21,862 nucleotides of DNA. It comes from Pseudomonadota bacterium (GTDB lineage: Bacteria > Desulfobacterota > Desulfobacteria > Desulfobacterales > ETH-SRB1). The stretch spans positions 1-21,862 of the forward strand of contig JAHIKR010000355.1 in NCBI GenBank assembly GCA_018897415.1, given 5' to 3'. Shown here piece by piece: positions 6,888 to 13,212 of this stretch. The notes under the pieces are model-generated. The model ran no database searches, was not told where the DNA came from, and saw only the letters and a list, made by a program, of their open reading frames with translations. A program made the translations under genes and the position numbers. Positions within the stretch are counted from its first letter, which is position 1. The number at the start of each line of letters is the position of its first letter.

Positions 6888-8351
6888 TTGGGTTTAAATA
6901 CTATTAAGGGCAAGCTGTCACAACTCTTCCGATCACCCTGGGCGATTGTTCTCCTTCTGGGTATCGCGACGGTTCTTCGGCTCTGGAAAATCTCGGACTG
7001 GAGCTTATGGGAAGACGAGGAGGCGACAATCTACTTTTCTCAGCACTTGGGAAAGCCATTTCCGAGTTCTTTCCCGGTTTTTTTTCTTGCTCTCAATGGA
7101 GTATTCCGTCTCACTGGGGTGAGTGTGGGTGCAGGTAGATTTCTTGCTGCGGCAATGGGAGTGCTAAGTATCTATTTCCTGTATGCCTGCTTTCGCAAGT
7201 GGATTTCTCGCGAGGCTGCCTTCCTTGCGGGATTGCTCCTCGCTATCAATCTCGGACACCTGTTTTGGTCGCAGTCGATTCGTTACTATACCATGGTTTT
7301 AGTCTTACAGCTCCTCAGCATGTACTGGTTCCTGGAAGGCTTTGAACAAAGAAAATATCGAGCCCTAATCCTATCTAATATAGCTTTTGCTATCGCACTA
7401 TTAACGCACTTTTCAGCAGTACTCCTGGCGCCGGTGTTTGTCCTTTTTTTAGCGCTAATGATCTGGAATCAGGAGTCCGATGGCGCCTACAATCTAAAAG
7501 GATACCTTGTCTTTGGCATACCCTTGCTGGCCATTCTGGGATACTTTGCTTTTGATTTTTTTCAACAACTTCAACTGCAAGCATCATTGGGAGAGGGGGG
7601 AGGGATTATGCCCTCAGCTCGTGATCCGCTTAAATTCCTGGTAAGAGTGCTGGCCTATTTCGGGATGCCGGTGGTTGGGCTCGGCCTGTTAGCTCCGTTC
7701 ATTGCTCGTCAAATTCCCAAAAGGATCATGCACTTCCTTGTCATTGCCGGCATTCTACCTATAGTGGAGCTAATTGTCATTACGCTGCTGAACATGGTAA
7801 CGGACGTAGTTAGCGTCACCTGGTATTATGGTTTTTTCTCACTAATTGGGTTCGTTATCTTAGCCTCACTTAGCTTAGTCTCTCTTCATCAAAGAGGCTA
7901 CCGCGTTCTCTCAGTTCTGTTAGGTTCTGCTACAGTTCTGTATTACACAGTATTTCTTATTGCGTATCATACAACGATGCACGGCGGTCGGCCTCAATGG
8001 GAAGAAGCAACAGCGTATTTACAGCAGGCGGCTTGTGTGCAAGTGCAATCCGACAAAAATCCGGAAATTTTTGCTACAGCTCCAGGTGTCGTTGCCTTTT
8101 ATCTCGGTGTAGATCCCTCAGAAACGATGGGGCATCCGCTGGTAAAAAAGACGCTTTTTCATCCCCCAACCAGCAAACAGGCCTCTGATCGGTGGATACT
8201 TATAAAGGCGAACTGCATAACCGAAGAATACGCATCCTGGTTAACAGGACGATGCAATCTCAAAGCCAGATTTGAGTCCCAAATAGGGCCCTTTGACCAG
8301 TGGTCCATATTAGTCTATCACTGCAAACACAGCATGTGTCCTCCCGCATAG
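6888..8351 (+). CDS. GT-C membrane glycosyltransferase (GT39/PMT_2, ArnT-like)
   Basis: A 487-aa protein, largely transmembrane (about 10-11 hydrophobic segments up to ~residue 370), with a soluble C-terminal domain. After the first helix (18-32) comes WSLWEDEEATIY (38-49), holding the acidic pair D43/E44. These match the first periplasmic loop of dolichyl/undecaprenyl-phosphate-sugar-dependent transferases (PMT, ArnT, GT83/GT39). HLFWSQSIRYYTM (~124-136) matches the conserved second loop of the family. Such enzymes take a sugar from a polyprenyl-phosphate carrier on the outer face of the inner membrane. Here the donor is plausibly the polyprenyl-phosphate pentose made by the two preceding genes. 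The TTG start is supported by GGGAGAG upstream, 6 bases after the UbiA stop. Its base composition is richer in G+C than the gene at 8493. Confidence 0.82.
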   Translation: MGLNTIKGKLSQLFRSPWAIVLLLGIATVLRLWKISDWSLWEDEEATIYFSQHLGKPFPSSFPVFFLALNGVFRLTGVSVGAGRFLAAAMGVLSIYFLYACFRKWISREAAFLAGLLLAINLGHLFWSQSIRYYTMVLVLQLLSMYWFLEGFEQRKYRALILSNIAFAIALLTHFSAVLLAPVFVLFLALMIWNQESDGAYNLKGYLVFGIPLLAILGYFAFDFFQQLQLQASLGEGGGIMPSARDPLKFLVRVLAYFGMPVVGLGLLAPFIARQIPKRIMHFLVIAGILPIVELIVITLLNMVTDVVSVTWYYGFFSLIGFVILASLSLVSLHQRGYRVLSVLLGSATVLYYTVFLIAYHTTMHGGRPQWEEATAYLQQAACVQVQSDKNPEIFATAPGVVAFYLGVDPSETMGHPLVKKTLFHPPTSKQASDRWILIKANCITEEYASWLTGRCNLKARFESQIGPFDQWSILVYHCKHSMCPPA

Positions 8352-8492
8352 GGCGGACTCCCCTGCCGGAAAATAATCCATTTTGAGATAGCTCCATCAG
8401 TCTCTACAACGTGCAACATGCGCGAAACCCACTTATCAAATAACGCAATGATTTATCTCCTAAATTTCGTCAGAACTCAATAGAATTCCGCT

Positions 8493-9806
8493 ATGGGTCG
8501 TATCATACTATATTTTTTACTAGTTAGCACAATGGGCGCCTCGCTGATTAAGCCTTGGATAGGTGTCTTGGCCTACTATATGCTTGCTCTTTTTGTCCCT
8601 GCCGCGATGTGGCCATGGGTTTTCAAAGATACGCGAGTCTCTTTCTATATTGCGCTGGCGACCATTTTGGGATTCATATTATTTACCTTTGGAAAGAAGA
8701 TTGATTTCACCGTTCTAAAAAGCAAACAAAATCTGTATTTATTCATTCTGTGGTTTTTTTTGGTTATTTCATATTTTTTCAGTCCTTATGGGGCAACTGA
8801 AAATTCTGGTATTATGTTCGACCCAAAATATTTACTAACAAATATGACTAAGGTTATCTTATTTTATTATATTGCAATATTACTTATAGATAATAAGCAA
8901 AAATATCATTTCCTGATTATGATTATTCTGGCTACTGCAACCTATTTTATATATTGGGGTAATATGCAGTATTTTACTGGTGAACTCACACGCCTTGGAA
9001 CGCTTGGTCTGACAGGCCCTGGTTTTGCAGGAATCAGCAGTGTTTATACAGATGAAAACGCTTTTGCAATGTTTTTTGTTATGTCTATACCCTTTCTGTA
9101 CTTCATGGGAGATTATTATAATAATAAAATAATAAAGTATTTCCTATGGTTCCTCATTCCATGGGCCTGGCATGCAATTTTTCTGACTGGATCAAGAGGG
9201 GGCTTAATAGGGCTTGGTATTGTAACTTTATTTATAGCCATTCGATCAAAAAAGAAGATTTTAATGATAGTTATTCCAATTCTTTTAATCCTCGCCTTTG
9301 TCTTTCAAGCCGGAGGCTATATGCAAAAAAAAAGCACAATGATTCTTAATATTGAGGGCGAGGGTTCTGCTCAAAGTAGGCTCCATGCTTGGGACGCAGC
9401 ACTTAAGATGACAATTGACCATCCCATTACCGGCGTTGGATTGGGTAATTTCATGTCTGCATTTCGGGATTACTCGGATAAAGAAGGAAAGATAATTGTG
9501 ACTCATAATTCGGTTCTTCAATTCGCTTCGGAAGCCGGAATCTTTGCTGGATTGATGTTCTTATTGCTTTGTTTCGGGTTATTCACCGATTATTGGAAGC
9601 ATCTTAAGTTAAAGTCTAAGGATACCGATCCCTTTTTTGTTGCCACAAGGGAATCGATAATGGGAAGTTTGGCTGGGTTCTTTGTTTGTGCCCAATTTCT
9701 CAATCTTGCTACCTATGAGACCTTTTATTATCTGCTTGTTTTGAATACCGTACAAAACAGACTTGTTAATTCAAAGGAAGTTACTGACAAAGATCTTGGA
9801 GTTTAA
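8493..9806 (+). CDS. O-antigen polymerase/ligase family protein (Wzy/WaaL-like; exosortase-A-associated O-glycosylation-ligase type)
   Basis: A 437-aa integral membrane protein with about 10-12 helices and the Wzy_C features TGSRGGLIGLG (~233-243), ITGVGLGNF (~315) and HNSVLQFASEAGIFAGL (~340-356). The periplasmic His and Arg residues in these loops are the usual catalytic or binding positions. The N-terminus KPWIGVLAYYM...P resembles the 'probable O-glycosylation ligase, exosortase-A system-associated' family (TIGR03097) as I remember it. Role: block-wise polymerisation of lipid-linked repeat units, or their transfer to an acceptor, on the periplasmic side of the inner membrane. It is preceded by 141 bases with no clear gene or Shine-Dalgarno. 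The next gene starts 12 bases after its stop. It is the only polymerase candidate in the window. Confidence 0.83.
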   Translation: MGRIILYFLLVSTMGASLIKPWIGVLAYYMLALFVPAAMWPWVFKDTRVSFYIALATILGFILFTFGKKIDFTVLKSKQNLYLFILWFFLVISYFFSPYGATENSGIMFDPKYLLTNMTKVILFYYIAILLIDNKQKYHFLIMIILATATYFIYWGNMQYFTGELTRLGTLGLTGPGFAGISSVYTDENAFAMFFVMSIPFLYFMGDYYNNKIIKYFLWFLIPWAWHAIFLTGSRGGLIGLGIVTLFIAIRSKKKILMIVIPILLILAFVFQAGGYMQKKSTMILNIEGEGSAQSRLHAWDAALKMTIDHPITGVGLGNFMSAFRDYSDKEGKIIVTHNSVLQFASEAGIFAGLMFLLLCFGLFTDYWKHLKLKSKDTDPFFVATRESIMGSLAGFFVCAQFLNLATYETFYYLLVLNTVQNRLVNSKEVTDKDLGV

Positions 9807-9818
9807 GGTTTAGTTTTG

Positions 9819-11042
9819 ATGAACATCTTATTTTTATCCCATCGAATTCCATATCCTCCTGATAAGGGAGATAAGATTCGTTCCTTCAATGAAATAAAAT
9901 ACTTTTCGAAAAGAAATAAAATCTATTTGGGAACAATATTAGATCAACAATCCGAGGATGCATACTTAAACGAATTGGAGCAATATTGCAAGGAAGTTCA
10001 TGCGATATACTTTAATAAAAAAGCGAAACTCTTGAAAAGCTTGTTTACCGGTAAAGCTTTTTCGGTTTCCAACTTTTACGACAAAAGCCTTCAAAACTAT
10101 GTAGATAGGACCTTAAAAGAAAAGAATATTGATGCTGTCATCTGTTTTTGCTCCAGTATGGCCGAATATATATTCCGCAATCCCTTATACAAAAAAGCGG
10201 GTTTGCCCAATACCAAACTCATTATTGACTATGTGGACCTGGACTCTAACAAATGGCTACAATATGCCAGGTACGCCAGCCCCCCCTTAAACCTGATTTA
10301 CGAAATAGAAAACAAACGACTGTTCAAGTACGAAGTCAAGATCAATCGATCATTTCATCATTCAATCTTCATTTCCCAACGAGAAGTAGAAGTATTCAAG
10401 AAGCTCTATCCTAAGGCCAGGAATATTCATGTCATCCCAAACGGTGTTGACTATGAATACTTTTCCCCGTATCAATCGGATATTAACCAGCAACCAGAAA
10501 CCAGAAACCAGAAACCTATTCTGTTGTTTACCGGCGTTATGGACTATTTTGCCAATGAGAATGGTGTAAAATGGTTCTGCAAAAGTATTTTTCCGAAAAT
10601 TAGGGCTGAGCTTCCCCAAGCACAATTCTATATTGTTGGCAGCAGGCCAACTAATATGGTGAGGAATCTGTCTGGAATTGACGGGGTGATTGTAACCGGT
10701 TATGTGCATGACATAAGAAAATACTATTGGATGGCAGACGTTTGTGTAACCCCCCTCAAAATAGCCTGCGGGCTACAAAATAAGGTTCTGGAAGCAATGG
10801 CCACCGGAAATGCCGTAGTTGCTACTTCAAATGCAAGTGGTGGCATTATTTGTCACAATAATATTGATATTGCGATTGCAGACGGCGAGGTAAGCTTTGC
10901 TAATGAGGTAATTAGTTTACTCAAGGAGCCAGACAGAAGGAAAGAAATGGGGAAAAGAGCTGTGGAGAATATCCGGCGGCATTATTCGTGGGAAAAGAAT
11001 CTCAAAGCATTCGATGATCTCCTTAATTTAACTACGGATTAG
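9819..11042 (+). CDS. GT4 glycosyltransferase, PEP-CTERM/EpsH1-associated sugar transferase type
   Basis: A 407-aa GT-B enzyme. The N-terminus MNILFLSHRIPYPPDKGDKIRS is highly characteristic of the 'sugar transferase, PEP-CTERM/EpsH1 system associated' family (TIGR03087), so ATG 9819 is preferred over the in-frame TTG at 9816. The acceptor domain spans ~1-220. The C-terminal donor domain opens at ILLFTGVMDY (~234) and carries LKIACGLQNKVLEAMATG (~312-330), the EX7E-like nucleotide-sugar-binding region. The interdomain linker contains QQPETRNQKP (~224-233), encoded by a 7-bp tandem repeat (10487-10516), so the linker was apparently expanded by a dispersed repeat. Cytoplasmic; adds one sugar to the lipid-linked repeat unit. 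Donor sugar cannot be predicted. Confidence 0.85.
   Translation: MNILFLSHRIPYPPDKGDKIRSFNEIKYFSKRNKIYLGTILDQQSEDAYLNELEQYCKEVHAIYFNKKAKLLKSLFTGKAFSVSNFYDKSLQNYVDRTLKEKNIDAVICFCSSMAEYIFRNPLYKKAGLPNTKLIIDYVDLDSNKWLQYARYASPPLNLIYEIENKRLFKYEVKINRSFHHSIFISQREVEVFKKLYPKARNIHVIPNGVDYEYFSPYQSDINQQPETRNQKPILLFTGVMDYFANENGVKWFCKSIFPKIRAELPQAQFYIVGSRPTNMVRNLSGIDGVIVTGYVHDIRKYYWMADVCVTPLKIACGLQNKVLEAMATGNAVVATSNASGGIICHNNIDIAIADGEVSFANEVISLLKEPDRRKEMGKRAVENIRRHYSWEKNLKAFDDLLNLTTD
10487..10516 (+). repeat. In-gene CCAGAAA heptamer tract
   Basis: CCAGCAA then three exact CCAGAAA units and CC: 4.3 units of period 7 inside the GT4 coding frame, encoding QQPETRNQKP in the linker between the two GT-B domains. 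Adding or losing one unit would shift the frame. Confidence 0.85.
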
Positions 11043-11077
11043 CGCTGATACTTACAGATATTAGTGCTTTTCCGTCA

Positions 11078-11097
11078 ATCCGTGTCCCTGCGTGGTT
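11078..11097 (+). repeat. Dispersed ATCCGTG-type repeat
   Basis: ATCCGTGTCCCTGCGTGGTT (two related half-units, NTCCGTG and CTGCGTG) follows the GT4 stop. A shorter relative, ATCCGTGGTTCC, is at 4211-4222. It looks like one of several intergenic repeat families here, with no terminator stem. Confidence 0.35.
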
Positions 11098-11102
11098 GTA
11101 GT

Positions 11103-11144
11103 CTATCAGCTGTTACCTCTGAGCTATCACCTATAATCTATGAG
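11103..11144 (+). repeat. CTNNNNN heptamer array running into a start codon
   Basis: Six consecutive heptamers: CTATCAG, CTGTTAC, CTCTGAG, CTATCAC, CTATAAT, CTATGAG. The last contains the ATG (11140) of the next glycosyltransferase, and no Shine-Dalgarno-like sequence lies between the units. Confidence 0.75.
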
Positions 11145-12258
11145 CCCTGATCGAAAGAGAATTGTGCATGTAACCTTTGATATGAGGATAGGTGGCGCTG
11201 AGCAGGTCATTTGCAACCTCATTGAAAATGCAGAGTCATCGAAATATGATGTATCAATCCTCTGTCTCGATCAACCTATTGGCCCTTTTGGGATACAACT
11301 ACAAAAAAAAGGCTATCAAATAACTGCCCTGAACAGAAAACCCGGATTCGATCTCTCCCTGATAAGTCAAATTTATCACTATATTATTCGCCATAATGTC
11401 GATGTGCTTCATTGCCACCAATACACACCGTATGTTTATGGTGTATTAGGTGCAGCATTCACCCCATGTAAGGTCATTTTTACTGAACACGGAAGGTTTC
11501 ATCCTGATCAACGAAAGCTCAAAAGGGTCCTGGCAAACCCCTTGCTCAATCTTTACACGGATTATATCACTGCCATCTCATCGGCAACGCGTGAAGCGCT
11601 TGTTAACTTTGAAAACTTTCCAAAGCACAAAATAAGAGTAGTTTATAATGGAATTGACGACACGGAATATGTCAGGTCTGTTTCTACTAATTCAAAAAGG
11701 CAGTTTCTTGGGATACCCGAGAAAGCTCAAGTTATAGGCACTGTGGCCCGCCTGGATCATATAAAGAATCACAAAATGATGATCAATGCCTTGAAAATCG
11801 TTCACCACACCTATCCTGATACCTTTCTGATCATTGTCGGAGATGGCCCGGAGCGAGAAACCCTTGAGTTGCTTGCGTCAGAGCTTAAGCTTTCTTCTCG
11901 GGTGATCTTTACGGGATTCCGAGAAGATACTCATCTGTTCTATAAGACTATGGATATCTTCCTGCTTACGTCGCTCAGCGAAGGAACGGCTATGACACTC
12001 CTGGAGGCTATGGCAACTGGTTTGCCCTGCGTTGCGACGGATGTGGGGGGCAATCCAGAGATTGTTATGGATGGGGAGACCGGATTTATCATTCCGAGTA
12101 ATGATGAAATAACCCTGGCAGAAAAAATCTGCACACTTTTCAGAAATGAAGATTTGATGAAGAAAATGGGGAAAGCGGGCAGAAGAAGGTTCGAAGAGAA
12201 CTTCACCGTAGACAAGATGGTGAGTTCTTATCAGGCGATCTATGACCGTGTTGCTTGA
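11140..12258 (+). CDS. GT4 glycosyltransferase
   Basis: A 372-aa GT-B enzyme. IVHVTFDMRIGGAEQVICNL (8-27) is the standard N-terminal strand and glycine-rich loop of GT4. IFTEHGR (~109) follows, then the C-terminal domain from IGTVARLDHIKNH (~199-211) and the EX7E-type motif SEGTAMTLLEAMATGLPCVATDVGG (~282-306 in short), with both glutamates present. It is broadly similar to the second PEP-CTERM/EpsH1 sugar transferase family (TIGR03088), but GT4 families overlap and this is tentative. The probable start codon is inside a heptamer array (11103-11144) and has no Shine-Dalgarno, so expression may be weak or initiate unusually. The 3' end overlaps the downstream methyltransferase by 17 bases. Cytoplasmic; sugar unknown. 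Confidence 0.83.
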   Translation: MSPDRKRIVHVTFDMRIGGAEQVICNLIENAESSKYDVSILCLDQPIGPFGIQLQKKGYQITALNRKPGFDLSLISQIYHYIIRHNVDVLHCHQYTPYVYGVLGAAFTPCKVIFTEHGRFHPDQRKLKRVLANPLLNLYTDYITAISSATREALVNFENFPKHKIRVVYNGIDDTEYVRSVSTNSKRQFLGIPEKAQVIGTVARLDHIKNHKMMINALKIVHHTYPDTFLIIVGDGPERETLELLASELKLSSRVIFTGFREDTHLFYKTMDIFLLTSLSEGTAMTLLEAMATGLPCVATDVGGNPEIVMDGETGFIIPSNDEITLAEKICTLFRNEDLMKKMGKAGRRRFEENFTVDKMVSSYQAIYDRVA

Positions 12259-13159
12259 GATTTATTTCAGACTGAAAGGGGGTTTGTTGCGTATTAAGGT
12301 AACAACAATTATTCGAGGTATATTATCAAACATATTGGCACTATTGGCGCCAAAGTTATTCATGAAATTGACTCATGAAACAGGGAGAGGTGGAGATTAT
12401 AATAAAGATTACGAGCTAGAAAAATACTGCATCAAGGTTTTTGACGATTATCTGAGAGTTCTCAATAAGGTAAAGGATAATATCTCTCCTTTTTTTCAAG
12501 ACAAGATTATTGTTGAGTACGGCCCGGGTGATTTTTTGGGGGTACCTTTGCTATTCCTGTGTCATGGTGCAAAGCGTGTGTATTGCATTGACAGGTTCCC
12601 TTTAGCAAGTGAGAAGAAATACTTGAACCTCTATAACAAAATGTTATTAAATCATAATAATAGTTATGCTGGAAGGAAAACGTGGGACGATATCATTAAC
12701 AAAGATATTATCTATATATGGGCTAAAGATGGAGTATTTTTAGTCCCAGAAAAGGCAGATATAATTGTCTCAAGAGCTGTTCTTGAGCATTGCAACAGTC
12801 TGGAGAAAACTTTTAAAAATATGCACCAGAATTTAAAATCACGCGGCATTATGATTCACAAAGTTGATCTGACGTCACACGGGACTCATTTAAGAGTCCC
12901 TCTAGATTTTTTATGTCACTCTCCTTTAACGTGGTATCTTATGACAAGCCAAAAGGGTTATCCAAATCGATGGAGGAGAAACAAATATAAAGAGATATTG
13001 GATTATTATTCTTTTAAAATACTTTACGAGGAATCTCTGAATGAATTTTTACAGGAGGAATTAAAATCCATAAAATCTGAATTAACGTGCTGTTTTTGTG
13101 ATCTACCTGACGAAGAATTGTTATGTTCAGATTACTTTTTTGTCGCAGAAAAAGCTTAA
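12242..13159 (+). CDS. Class I SAM-dependent methyltransferase
   Basis: A 305-aa protein with SAM-binding motif I VEYGPGDFLG (91-100), motif II-like VYCIDRFPL (~117) and the post-motif IIVSRAVLEHCNSLE (~177-191), as in Methyltransf_11/23-type enzymes. The first ~85 residues form a basic, partly hydrophobic extension (ILSNILALLAP), possibly membrane-associated. The start at 12242 overlaps the GT4 gene by 17 bases, which favours coupling. A TTG pair at 12284/12287 after AAAGGGGG, or ATG 12361, are possible later starts. In this context it probably O- or N-methylates a sugar of the repeat unit, or caps the chain. The region is richer in A+T than the GT4 gene before it, which may indicate separate acquisition. 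Confidence 0.75.
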   Translation: MTVLLEIYFRLKGGLLRIKVTTIIRGILSNILALLAPKLFMKLTHETGRGGDYNKDYELEKYCIKVFDDYLRVLNKVKDNISPFFQDKIIVEYGPGDFLGVPLLFLCHGAKRVYCIDRFPLASEKKYLNLYNKMLLNHNNSYAGRKTWDDIINKDIIYIWAKDGVFLVPEKADIIVSRAVLEHCNSLEKTFKNMHQNLKSRGIMIHKVDLTSHGTHLRVPLDFLCHSPLTWYLMTSQKGYPNRWRRNKYKEILDYYSFKILYEESLNEFLQEELKSIKSELTCCFCDLPDEELLCSDYFFVAEKA

Positions 13160-13212
13160 GTAGCGCCTGAACGAAAACCCATGATAAAAACCATCTAAAT
13201 TTGCCATCAGCT

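Noticed and set aside
8352..8492. Regulatory RNA or riboswitch in the gap before the polymerase gene
   Set aside because: No conserved riboswitch core, strong stem or terminator could be seen in the 141 bases.
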